Assembly (NCBI GenBank): GCA_049316985.1
Contig: JBMOJB010000055.1
Location: 1-20,657, forward strand
Origin: CANHEE01 sp049316985
Lineage (GTDB): Bacteria; Bacteroidota; Bacteroidia; Chitinophagales; Saprospiraceae
Direction: 5' to 3'
Length of the DNA: 20,657 nt
Shown piece after piece: positions 1 to 6,874 of this stretch. The translations under genes and the position numbers were made by a program. The notes beneath the pieces were generated by a model. That model ran no database searches. It was not told where the DNA came from and was given only the letters and a program-made list of their open reading frames with translations. Numbering within the stretch: position 1 is the first letter of the stretch; every line of letters begins with the position of its first letter.

Positions 1-56
1 TTTTTTCGCTTCGCTTTTTTCGCTTCGCTTTTTTCGCTTCGCTTTTTTCGCTTCGC
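1..56. repeat. Tandem array, 4 perfect copies of a 14-bp unit
   Basis: Four identical, uninterrupted copies of TTTTTTCGCTTCGC run from base 1 to 56. The array may continue to the left of the window. Each unit contains GC-TTC-GC, a very small interrupted palindrome. The GCTTCGC core recurs in a second intergenic array at 11855-11930. There are no spacers, so this is not CRISPR. Confidence 0.95.
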
Positions 57-240
57 GAATACTAGCCAAATAATTTTTTGAAATTATATTGCAAGAAGTT
101 ATTGTGATAATCCAGCATTTAGCAAAAAAGAAAAAATGTTGCTGAAATGGGCAGGAGGCTGCTATACTAGGGGAGAATGTTATTTGTAGAAATACTAGAG
201 AAAAAGCGTTTGAGCCGAAGGCGTATAATCAGTATCATCA
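57..240. other. Intergenic stretch, no gene recognised
   Basis: This AT-rich stretch lies between two short tandem arrays. One plus-strand frame stays open for about 35 codons and ends at the TAG at 187-189, but it has no convincing start and resembles no family I know. I see no promoter motif, tRNA or other structured RNA. With the flanking arrays and the terminator, the whole of 1-327 appears non-coding. Confidence 0.5.
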
Positions 241-276
241 AATTTTCAAATTTTCAAATTTTCAAATTTTCAAATT
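241..276. repeat. AT-rich 8-bp tandem repeat
   Basis: Four perfect copies of AATTTTCA (241-272) are followed by a half copy (AATT, 273-276). It abuts the terminator of the malate dehydrogenase gene. It looks like a simple-sequence tract of the kind that changes length by replication slippage. Confidence 0.9.
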
Positions 277-323
277 AAAAAAAAAGCCCCGTTTTTGGCG
301 TCAGCTAAAAAACGGGGCTTCTT
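277..323 (-). terminator. Rho-independent terminator of mdh
   Basis: AAGCCCCGTTTTT (284-296) pairs perfectly with AAAAACGGGGCTT (308-320) around an 11-nt loop. Read on the minus strand, the hairpin starts just after the mdh stop codon and runs into a T tract (complement of 277-285). The plus strand also has a T tract after the stem, so the structure may work in both directions. Confidence 0.85.
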
Positions 324-327
324 TTTT

Positions 328-1254
328 TTACATTTTATCGTATACATCCATTACAGCCTTTACATGTCCTGCTGAGGCGTTCAGCAATTCCATTTCGGCT
401 GGCGTTAATTTGAGTTCAATTATCTCTTCAATACCATTTCTTCCTAATTTCACTGGCGCTCCAAGGTAGATTCCCTTCATGCCGTATTGTCCGTTAAGTT
501 CAACGCAGCATTCAAAGATTCTGTTTTCATTGCGAAGAATTGCTTCCACCATTTGAGCTGCGGCAGCACCGGGAGCATACCAGGCAGATGTGCCCATCAA
601 TTTAACCAATTCACCTCCTCCATCTTTGGTTCTGTCAACGATTTGCTGAAGGCGCTCTGCTGAAACCATTTCTGTAACAGGAATTCCAGCAACAGTGGTA
701 TATCGAGGCAACGGTACCATTGTGTCTCCATGACCACCCATTAAAACAGCTTGAATATCTTTCGGAGAAACATTTAGTTCTTCCGCTAAAAATGCACGAT
801 ATCTTGCAGTGTCAAGGATGCCTGCCATACCAAACACACGATTCGCCGGCAAACCTGATTTCTTATGAGCGGCGTAAGTCATGACGTCCAAAGGATTGGA
901 GACCACAATAATGATGGGATTCTCAGAGTACTTGAGAATATTTTCGGTGCAGGAAGATACAATTCCCGCATTAATAGAAATCAAATCATCTCTGGTCATC
1001 CCCGGCTTTCGGGGAACGCCTGCAGTAATTACAACTATATCTGATCCGGCTGTCTGCGCATAATCATCGGTACCTATAATTCTGGTACTATAATTATCGA
1101 TCGGTGCCTGCTGCCACATATCCAGCGCTTTACCTTTGGCCATATCTCCTTGAATATCCAACAGAACTATCTGATTGACTAAATCTTTGTGGGCAAGTAC
1201 GTTGGCTACTGTTGCACCAACGTTTCCTGATCCAATAACTGTAACTTTACTCAT
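328..1254 (-). CDS. mdh: Malate dehydrogenase (NAD-dependent, LDH-like type)
   Basis: This cytosolic enzyme interconverts malate and oxaloacetate with NAD in the TCA cycle. The 308-aa product starts with the Rossmann glycine motif GSGNVGA (8-14), followed by the acidic residue D34 expected for NAD binding. The substrate loop reads GVPRKPGMTR (79-88), where R82 and R88 mark malate rather than lactate specificity. N120, the D148/R151 pair and the catalytic histidine in GGHGDT (H175) are all present. The length is usual for the compact, LDH-like MDH common in Bacteroidota. It stands alone on the minus strand, divergent from the metalloprotease gene, with its own terminator immediately downstream. 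Nothing looks broken or unusual. The assignment rests on the motifs and on overall resemblance to the family. Confidence 0.96.
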   Translation of the reverse strand: MSKVTVIGSGNVGATVANVLAHKDLVNQIVLLDIQGDMAKGKALDMWQQAPIDNYSTRIIGTDDYAQTAGSDIVVITAGVPRKPGMTRDDLISINAGIVSSCTENILKYSENPIIIVVSNPLDVMTYAAHKKSGLPANRVFGMAGILDTARYRAFLAEELNVSPKDIQAVLMGGHGDTMVPLPRYTTVAGIPVTEMVSAERLQQIVDRTKDGGGELVKLMGTSAWYAPGAAAAQMVEAILRNENRIFECCVELNGQYGMKGIYLGAPVKLGRNGIEEIIELKLTPAEMELLNASAGHVKAVMDVYDKM

Positions 1255-1417
1255 AACCTAAAATAATATTTTAATGAAGTAGTTAATTTGAAAAAAATAA
1301 CAATGCAATATGAAAAATTAATGAATTATTCTGTTTAAAAACCGATCTTATCGCTCAGTTTTAGTTATTAACGCTACCTAATTACTCGATGATGTGTAAT
1401 ATATCACAATTTTTTTG

Positions 1418-1425
1418 CAAAATTA
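1418..1425 (-). promoter_or_regulatory. Candidate -7 promoter element for mdh
   Basis: On the minus strand this reads TAATTTTG, matching the Bacteroidota consensus TAnnTTTG. A TTG (minus strand, 1448-1450) lies 22 nt upstream, a plausible -33 element. It is 164 bp from the mdh start, which would give a long leader, so the assignment is tentative. Confidence 0.35.
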
Positions 1426-1501
1426 CAAATAATTGACATAGTTTAACCAATTATTTGCTGAAATGATTGTTAAATAAATGGCAGCGGAAATTAATTTAGA
1501 T

Positions 1502-1509
1502 TATCTTTG
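1502..1509 (+). promoter_or_regulatory. Candidate -7 promoter element for the metalloprotease gene
   Basis: TATCTTTG matches TAnnTTTG exactly and lies 43 bp before the ATG at 1553. No TTG is correctly spaced for a -33 element. The neighbouring AT-rich DNA gives some chance of a random match. Confidence 0.5.
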
Positions 1510-1552
1510 CTTTAAATACAAAAAATAATTAATTAAATCATTCAATTTTTTT

Positions 1553-3157
1553 ATGAAGAAATTATTCCTCATTTTTTTGACCTTAACAGGTATACTTACG
1601 CACAACTTCGCTCAGAATATGTCGGAGATATGTGGTACATCAGATTGGAAAACAATTACCGAAAGGTTGATTGAAAATCGGAGGTACATGGAGGCCGGTC
1701 ACTATAATATTGATAGAAGTATTGTTAAATATATTCCATTGAAAATTCACCTGATTGCCAAAAAAGATGGATCCAACCGACTTTCAGAAGCTAAAGTGTT
1801 TGAAAATCTATGCCAGCTAAATAAAGATTATGAAGATCAGAATATAGTATTCTATATGGCTGATGGCAGCATGAGCTATATCAACGACAACAACGCTTAC
1901 ACAAATCAAGGAAATACTTTTGGTGTCGCAGCACTGAAAGCAGCAAAAGCAAAGAATGCAATAAATATTTATTTTGCTTTTGAGACGCCTTCTTTGGGTA
2001 GTACTCTCGGAGGTACAACACTAGGGTACTATTCTCCTACCAATGACTGGTTAGTAATCAGAAATGATCAGGTTGATAATAAATCGGGAACATTAAGTCA
2101 TGAATTGGGACATTGCTTCAGTTTGAAGCATCCGTTCTCGGGTTGGGATCAAGAGTCTTTTTTGCAATGGTATGCAAAAAAATACAGTAAAGCTGAAAAT
2201 TGGGGTGCGGTACCGGCTTGGTTTAAAGTTTCAGTCGTAAATCAGGTTGCTTCGGATGGATTTACTAAAATCGAGTGTTTCAATGGAAGTAATTGCGCTT
2301 CTTCGGGTGATTTAGTATGTGATACTCCTGCTGATTACAACTTTGGTTTCGGTTGGAGTGGTTGTTCGCCGTTCACAAGAAAATTGATAGGGCCTTGCGA
2401 TAAGGATAGTATTAAGGATACCATGGAAGATAATTTCATGGCTTATTTTATTGGTTGTGCTAAGTATAAATTTACAAATGAACAAAAAGCATTAATTCAA
2501 GCAGATTATAATTCATCACGTCGAGCATATATCCGTTCTTCTTATGTTCCTGCGATACAGCCCATTAGTCAGCATGCAATCAATCACTCCCCAAATGGAC
2601 CGATTGTAGTGCAATATTTCGACAACGTGACCTTAGATTGGGATGACGTTCCGGGAGCCGATGCTTATCTCGTCGAAATCGACAGAACTAGTAGCTTAAA
2701 TTCTTCAGGTGTACAGCGCTATCTGGTTGGAAATAGTAGTTTGACCGTTTTTAAGCTTGAAGCCAGTAAATCGTATTTTTGGAGAGTTATCCCTTATGAT
2801 GCAGAAGGCGGCACCTGCTTGAATCTTAACGATGCTGTAAAAGCTAAATTTTCTACATCAGCTTTTACAATTGGAACAAGTGATATTTCCGCTCTCAACC
2901 AATGGAGTGTTTCTCCGAATCCTGTAAGTTCAGGTAACCCGATTAGATTGTCAATGAATGTTGGTCAAGATTTTGAGGCAACAATTGCATTGTATAATGC
3001 TATGGGACAAGAAATTAAATCAATCGGCAAGCAACAGATTACGGCGGGAAATGTACAACTAACAATAGAAACAGATGGTGTCAGTAAAGGCATTTACTAT
3101 GTTCGATTACAAAGTGAAAAAGGTATAGAAAGTAAAAGAGTTATTATTGCTGATTAA
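1553..3157 (+). CDS. Secreted M43-like zinc metalloprotease with T9SS type A sorting domain
   Basis: This 534-aa protein is probably an extracellular protease exported by the type IX system. A signal peptide (1-20, ending HNFA-Q) is followed by a catalytic domain with the metzincin zinc motif HELGHCFSLKH (183-193), a CDTP segment (256-259) and a Met-turn DNFMAY (M296). The HExxH/CDTP/Met-turn combination is typical of family M43 (pappalysin/ulilysin type). A fibronectin-III-like region follows (about 345-435, with ...LDWDDVPGADAYLVEI...). The end (about 450-534) is a type A C-terminal sorting domain, with SPNP near its start, ...LYNAMGQEI... and GIYYVRLQS...KRVIIAD. The eighth zinc-motif residue is Ser where metzincins nearly always have Gly. 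The gene is monocistronic, with a -7 motif upstream and a terminator downstream. The substrate cannot be read from sequence. Confidence 0.88.
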   Translation: MKKLFLIFLTLTGILTHNFAQNMSEICGTSDWKTITERLIENRRYMEAGHYNIDRSIVKYIPLKIHLIAKKDGSNRLSEAKVFENLCQLNKDYEDQNIVFYMADGSMSYINDNNAYTNQGNTFGVAALKAAKAKNAINIYFAFETPSLGSTLGGTTLGYYSPTNDWLVIRNDQVDNKSGTLSHELGHCFSLKHPFSGWDQESFLQWYAKKYSKAENWGAVPAWFKVSVVNQVASDGFTKIECFNGSNCASSGDLVCDTPADYNFGFGWSGCSPFTRKLIGPCDKDSIKDTMEDNFMAYFIGCAKYKFTNEQKALIQADYNSSRRAYIRSSYVPAIQPISQHAINHSPNGPIVVQYFDNVTLDWDDVPGADAYLVEIDRTSSLNSSGVQRYLVGNSSLTVFKLEASKSYFWRVIPYDAEGGTCLNLNDAVKAKFSTSAFTIGTSDISALNQWSVSPNPVSSGNPIRLSMNVGQDFEATIALYNAMGQEIKSIGKQQITAGNVQLTIETDGVSKGIYYVRLQSEKGIESKRVIIAD

Positions 3158-3177
3158 TAGCAATAGACAGCTATTAT

Positions 3178-3212
3178 AAAACCGCAAAGAGCAAGCTTTT
3201 TGCGGTTTTCTT
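3178..3212 (+). terminator. Terminator after the metalloprotease gene
   Basis: AAAACCGCAAA (3178-3188) pairs with TTTGCGGTTTT (3199-3209) around a 10-nt loop, 20 bp after the stop codon. The right arm itself supplies T-rich sequence. It separates the protease from the csaA cluster. Confidence 0.8.
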
Positions 3213-3245
3213 GTTTGTATCAAATAATCTCGTTTATTTTGCTTT

Positions 3246-3578
3246 ATGATAACAATCGAAGATTTCTTGAAAGTTGATATTCATGCCGGCACAATATTAA
3301 GTGCCGAAAATTTTCCACTTGCAAAAAAACCTGCTTACCAGCTTCGCATAGATTTTGGTGATAAAATTGGGATAAAAAACAGTAGTGCTCAAATTACGAG
3401 TTTATACAACAGGGAGGAACTGGTCGGGAAACAAATACTAGCTGTAACCAATTTTCCGCCACGGCAAATTGCTAATTTTTTCAGTGAAGTTTTAGTTTTG
3501 GGTACTGTTGATGAAAATGGAGCAGTTACCTTGATTCAACCTGAAAGGACGGTGAATAATGGGGATAAATTAGCATAA
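3246..3578 (+). CDS. csaA: CsaA-like tRNA-binding / export chaperone
   Basis: The 110-aa protein has the size of Bacillus subtilis CsaA and consists of a single OB-fold tRNA-binding domain. The N-terminus (DFLKVDIHAGTIL, 7-19), the KKPAYQLRIDFG stretch (27-38) and the NFPPRQIANFFSEVLVLG segment (69-86) are hallmarks of the family. CsaA acts as a cytosolic homodimer with chaperone activity toward exported proteins and binds tRNA in vitro. Its physiological role outside Bacillus is poorly defined. The gene is the first of a compact plus-strand cluster; only four bases separate its stop codon from the next start. I see no exact TAnnTTTG motif just upstream, only a near match (TATTTTG) at 3236-3242. 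Confidence 0.93.
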   Translation: MITIEDFLKVDIHAGTILSAENFPLAKKPAYQLRIDFGDKIGIKNSSAQITSLYNREELVGKQILAVTNFPPRQIANFFSEVLVLGTVDENGAVTLIQPERTVNNGDKLA

Positions 3579-3582
3579 CGAA

Positions 3583-4542
3583 ATGAATTTTTTAGAAAAA
3601 GTAAGAAACTGCAACGTACTTATAATTGGTGATGTAATGATTGATACCTATCTGAATGGCAGGGTTGCGCGGATATCTCCGGAAGCACCGGTGCCGGTCG
3701 TTGAGTTTCAGTCCCGAGTTGAACGATTGGGGGGAGCAGCAAATGTAGCACTTAATGTCAAAGCATTGGATGCAATTCCAATTTTGTTAAGTGTTGTAGG
3801 AAAAGATGAAAATGCCGAACTTTTTAGTCAACTACTTCAAAATGAATGCATTGATAATAAATATATCATTCAACTGGAGAGTCGTCAGACAACCATAAAA
3901 ACCAGGATAATGTCAGGTAATCAGCAGTTGCTGAGGATAGACAAAGAAGATACCCGAGATATTTCAGAAGCAGAGTGTGAGAAAGTCATGAATTATTTTA
4001 AGCATATTTTGGAAACATATAAAGTAGACGTTATAATCTTGCAGGACTACAATAAAGGGATGTTGACCAGCAATCTAATTCAAAGGATTGTGGAGGAGGC
4101 AAAAAATTGTAACATTCCGGTTGCAGTGGATCCCAAAAAAAAGAATTTCTTTAATTACAAAGATGTTTCCTTGTTTAAGCCCAATTTTAAGGAAATAAGC
4201 GAGGCTATGAATGAACGACCAATGACAAATATCGAAGATTTAATGAGATTGACACTGAAGTTAAAAGAACAGATGCCACACGATAATACCATGATCACTT
4301 TGTCAGATAAAGGGATTTTTACATTTGATGGCAAGAACGCATCCATCATGCCGACTACAGCCAGAGATATTGCTGATGTATGTGGAGCGGGAGATTCAGT
4401 TATTGCGGTGGCTGCATTGGGACTGGCCGTAGGTGAATCAATTGAAGAGATTGCCCGAATTTCTAATATTGCAGGAGGGCAGGTCTGTGAAGAAATCGGA
4501 GTGGTGCCAGTGAACAAGGAAAAATTGATCTCGGAAATATGA
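3583..4542 (+). CDS. rfaE1: PfkB-family kinase, probable D-glycero-beta-D-manno-heptose-7-phosphate kinase
   Basis: The 319-aa product is a ribokinase/PfkB-fold sugar kinase closest to the kinase half of HldE/RfaE. That enzyme phosphorylates heptose-7-phosphate at C1 on the way to ADP-heptose for lipopolysaccharide core. The opening (LIIGDVMIDTYLNGRVARIS, 13-32), the SPEAPVPVV motif (32-40) and LGGAANVA (49-56) are characteristic of RfaE1. The C-terminal PfkB signature reads DVCGAGDS (265-272), with D271 as the expected catalytic base. There is no nucleotidyltransferase domain, so the cytidylyl/adenylyl transfer step would need a separate gene. It lies 4 bp after csaA, and its TGA overlaps the next ATG (ATGA at 4539-4542), implying cotranscription and translational coupling. 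Another PfkB sugar kinase specificity cannot be excluded. Confidence 0.85.
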   Translation: MNFLEKVRNCNVLIIGDVMIDTYLNGRVARISPEAPVPVVEFQSRVERLGGAANVALNVKALDAIPILLSVVGKDENAELFSQLLQNECIDNKYIIQLESRQTTIKTRIMSGNQQLLRIDKEDTRDISEAECEKVMNYFKHILETYKVDVIILQDYNKGMLTSNLIQRIVEEAKNCNIPVAVDPKKKNFFNYKDVSLFKPNFKEISEAMNERPMTNIEDLMRLTLKLKEQMPHDNTMITLSDKGIFTFDGKNASIMPTTARDIADVCGAGDSVIAVAALGLAVGESIEEIARISNIAGGQVCEEIGVVPVNKEKLISEI

Positions 4543-5180
4543 TCCAAAACATAAAGAAAAAAACGGCGCATATATCCTCAATACTAGAAGAATTGTATCC
4601 GGAAACACCCATACCACTTGATTTCCAAAATGCTTACACCTTGCTGATTGCAGTATTATTATCGGCACAGTGTACAGATGAAAGAGTTAATAGAGTAAGT
4701 CCTCAATTATTTGCAAAGGCAAATAATCCCGTTGATATGATTAAACTAGAAGTGAGTGAAATCAGAGATATCATTAGACCTTGTGGACTGTCGCCTCGTA
4801 AATCACAAGCGATTCATGATTTATCAAAATTGTTAATTGAAAGGCACAATGGGGAAGTACCTGAGTCATTTGAGGATCTCGAAGCCTTACCAGGTGTCGG
4901 ACATAAAACGGCATCAGTAGTGATGGCTCAATGGTTTGGAGTGCCTGCTTTTCCGGTTGACACCCATATTCATCGATTGGCTTGGCGTTGGGGTCTAAGT
5001 GAAGCAAAAAATGTGGAGCAAACGGAGTCTGATTTAAAAAAAATATTTCCCAAAGTGCTTTGGAACAAACTGCATTTACAGATTATCTTTTTTGGCAGAG
5101 AGTATTGTAAAGCGAGAGGACATCAACCTGATCAATGTCCAATTTGCAAACTTTATGGCAGGGATGAATTTGCTAAATGA
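4539..5180 (+). CDS. nth: Endonuclease III (DNA glycosylase/AP lyase) with incomplete Fe-S loop
   Basis: This base-excision repair enzyme removes oxidised pyrimidines and cleaves the abasic site. In the 213-aa product the helix-hairpin-helix reads LPGVGHKTA (117-125), with catalytic Lys at K123 and the partner Asp in PVDTHIHR (D141). The damage-pocket segment LLSAQCTDERVN (40-51) is also typical. The C-terminus is unusual: E. coli Nth binds a [4Fe-4S] cluster with C-x6-C-x2-C-x5-C, whereas here only C190, C200 and C203 remain, spaced C-x9-C-x2-C, and the protein ends ten residues later without a fourth Cys. Some Bacteroidota Nth proteins are known to lack the cluster, so this could be an intermediate. 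The start overlaps the upstream kinase stop by four bases, which fixes it. I expect an active glycosylase. Confidence 0.92.
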   Translation: MIQNIKKKTAHISSILEELYPETPIPLDFQNAYTLLIAVLLSAQCTDERVNRVSPQLFAKANNPVDMIKLEVSEIRDIIRPCGLSPRKSQAIHDLSKLLIERHNGEVPESFEDLEALPGVGHKTASVVMAQWFGVPAFPVDTHIHRLAWRWGLSEAKNVEQTESDLKKIFPKVLWNKLHLQIIFFGREYCKARGHQPDQCPICKLYGRDEFAK

Positions 5181-5256
5181 TTTAATTGCGTATAGAAAAT
5201 TTATTTAAACTACTTGCTTAAGTAACCTCCTGTCTTTTTTTATCGTTAAACTGATT

Positions 5257-5264
5257 TATATTTG
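5257..5264 (+). promoter_or_regulatory. Candidate -7 promoter element for the cytochrome/YceI cassette
   Basis: TATATTTG matches TAnnTTTG exactly, 58 bp before the cytochrome ATG at 5323. No TTG lies at a suitable distance upstream. A weak hairpin with a nearby T tract (5211-5241) precedes it and could end the csaA-rfaE1-nth transcript. Confidence 0.5.
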
Positions 5265-5322
5265 TGAAGCGATTTCGTTAGAGAAATATTAAAATAATTT
5301 TTCGTGCTTAAAATAATGTAAT

Positions 5323-5682
5323 ATGAAGTATTTTTGGGGAATAGTCCTGATAGTTGTTTCGTTATCGTCTTGCTATTATAATAATGAAGAAGATCTAACC
5401 GGAGTTATTGCATGTGATATTTCTGCAGTGAAATATAGCACTGATGTCGCGAAAATAATGGATGATTACTGCAACGCCTGCCATTCGACCGACCAAAAGC
5501 AAGGTAAAGTGATTCTTGATTCATATTCACAGGTTGCTACTTATGTAAAAAATGGCAAACTAATGGGTTCAATTCAACACAAATTTGGATACTCAGCAAT
5601 GCCAAAAAATGCCGGAAGAATGAGCAACTGTTCCATAGCAACTATAAAAGCCTGGATCGACAAAGGTTATCCCAACGATTAA
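5323..5682 (+). CDS. Mono-haem c-type cytochrome lipoprotein
   Basis: The 119-aa product begins with a lipoprotein signal peptide whose lipobox is LSSC (lipidated C17), so it should sit on a membrane facing the periplasm or the surface. One haem-binding motif CNACH occurs at 50-54. The sixth haem ligand is probably Met in SAMPKNAGRM (M93, with M100 as alternative). The C-terminal helix ending IKAWIDKGYPND is typical of the small Bacteroidota c-type cytochrome domain found alone or fused in surface proteins. An electron-transfer role is the natural inference, but the partners are unknown. It is the first gene of a cassette with an OB-fold protein, a YceI protein and a DUF5777 barrel. The gap to the next gene is 113 bp, so cotranscription of the first two genes is likely but not certain. 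Confidence 0.85.
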   Translation: MKYFWGIVLIVVSLSSCYYNNEEDLTGVIACDISAVKYSTDVAKIMDDYCNACHSTDQKQGKVILDSYSQVATYVKNGKLMGSIQHKFGYSAMPKNAGRMSNCSIATIKAWIDKGYPND

Positions 5683-5795
5683 GCTTAAATCTAAAATATA
5701 CTTGCTTAACTCAATGTGGGTAAGCAGAAAAATAATTTGCTTTTTATTCGAATATTTTTTGGAACAACCTTTCCTAACGAAGTTAATTGACGATT

Positions 5796-6212
5796 ATGAA
5801 AAGAAATCTAATTCTCCTGCTCATTTTTGTTCTTGTCCTAATGGGAGGAATGTATGGGTATTACCAATGGAATAGGGGTCCACAGGATATGAATTCAGCT
5901 AAAGTTGATTTGGCAATGGATGCCTCAGCTTTATACAGTGAATTTGTTGCTGATGAGGCAAAAGCAAATGAAAAATATCTGGATAAAGTTATCTTGGTAA
6001 AAGGTGCTGTAAGTTCAGTGGATAAAAGCAATGGGCAAGTGGTAATTATGTTTGATACCGGAGACCCGATGGGTGGTGTTTTGTGTGAACTTGATTCATA
6101 TTCAAAACATGATATAACAGAGTTTGTCGAAGGTGAAATAGTTACCCTGAAGGGAACTTGCAGTGGTAAAATTAGTGATGTGCAAATATCAAGGTGCGTT
6201 TTGGTTAAATAA
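5796..6212 (+). CDS. Membrane-anchored OB-fold (tRNA_anti-like) protein
   Basis: The 138-aa protein has an N-terminal membrane anchor or uncleaved signal (KRNLILLLIFVLVLMGGMYG, 2-21) and a C-terminal OB-fold domain (about 42-138). That domain matches what I know as the tRNA_anti-like family: SALYSEFVADEAKANEKY..., then KVILVKGAVSSVD, and a closing VTLKGTCSGKISDVQISRC. I chose the ATG at 5796; the open frame extends three codons upstream to a TTG at 5787, which adds nothing. The family is common in Bacteroidota, frequently close to cytochrome c and YceI genes, and is exported or anchored, so nucleic-acid binding is unlikely. Its function is unknown. It lies between the cytochrome and YceI genes. 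Confidence 0.75.
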   Translation: MKRNLILLLIFVLVLMGGMYGYYQWNRGPQDMNSAKVDLAMDASALYSEFVADEAKANEKYLDKVILVKGAVSSVDKSNGQVVIMFDTGDPMGGVLCELDSYSKHDITEFVEGEIVTLKGTCSGKISDVQISRCVLVK

Positions 6213-6310
6213 TTAATAAATACGAGCTTTTGAAATAATATTACCAGTAGGATTGTGTTAAATACTTGGTATTACATCACTTAATGATCATTCTAATTTT
6301 ATACTTCAAA

Positions 6311-6862
6311 ATGAAAAAATTTCTCGTTGTCTTATTTGTGCTAGGTACTTTTGTATCCCTTCAAGCCCAGAAATATTTTACTAAATCAGGTAATATTTCA
6401 TTCAATGCCTCCTCTCCCCTGGAACCCATCGAAGGCAGTACAAGAACTGCCTCTTGTGTACTTGATGTGCCTACAGGCAATATTGAATTTGCTGTGTTAA
6501 TTAAGACTTTTTTATTTACGCAAGCCTTAATGCAAGAACATTTTAATGAAAATTACATGGAATCTAATAAATTTCCCAAAGGTTCTTTTAAAGGGAGAAT
6601 AGATAATATTAAAGATGTCAATTTTAAAAAGGATGGAACTTACAAAGTAAAATTAAGTGGAAATCTTGAAATCCATGGCGTAACGAAGCCCATCTCAACA
6701 ACAGCAGATTTTATAATTAATAGTTCAAAAATCAGGGCAAGTTCAAATATTGTCGTAGCACTAGCTGATTACAATATTAAAATACCGGGAGCTGTTTCTA
6801 ATAAAATTGCTAAATCAGCAAAAATTAGCATTTTGGCTGATTTTCAGGAGCTAAAAAAATAA
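6311..6862 (+). CDS. YceI-family periplasmic protein
   Basis: The 183-aa product has a signal peptide (MKKFLVVLFV..., cleavage near LQAQ at 20) and one YceI domain. YceI proteins form a lipocalin-like barrel whose characterised members bind polyisoprenoid or quinone-like lipids in the periplasm. Family features are visible in MQEHFNENYMESNKFPKGSF (74-93), SGNLEIHGVTKPI (116-128) and ADYNIKIPG (152-160). The open frame continues 15 codons upstream to a TTG at 6266, but the signal peptide begins at the ATG at 6311, so I use that start. The next gene (DUF5777 barrel) begins 12 bp downstream, so these two are almost certainly cotranscribed. A lipid carrier serving the cytochrome or the barrel is an inference from context. 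Confidence 0.88.
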   Translation: MKKFLVVLFVLGTFVSLQAQKYFTKSGNISFNASSPLEPIEGSTRTASCVLDVPTGNIEFAVLIKTFLFTQALMQEHFNENYMESNKFPKGSFKGRIDNIKDVNFKKDGTYKVKLSGNLEIHGVTKPISTTADFIINSSKIRASSNIVVALADYNIKIPGAVSNKIAKSAKISILADFQELKK

Positions 6863-6874
6863 ACTCAAACTTCA

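Noticed and set aside
78..189. About 35 open codons ending at the TAG at 187-189, encoding a peptide with several Cys
   Set aside because: There is no start signal, no promoter motif and no recognisable family; too short to call a pseudogene.
1..276. Short repeat arrays as a CRISPR array
   Set aside because: Units are 8-14 bp and directly abutting with no spacers, and there are no cas genes in the window.
5703..5726. Hairpin TGCTTA...TAAGCA between the cytochrome and OB-fold genes as a terminator
   Set aside because: The stem is only 6 bp with a 12-nt loop and no T tract directly after it, so it is not enough to split the cassette.
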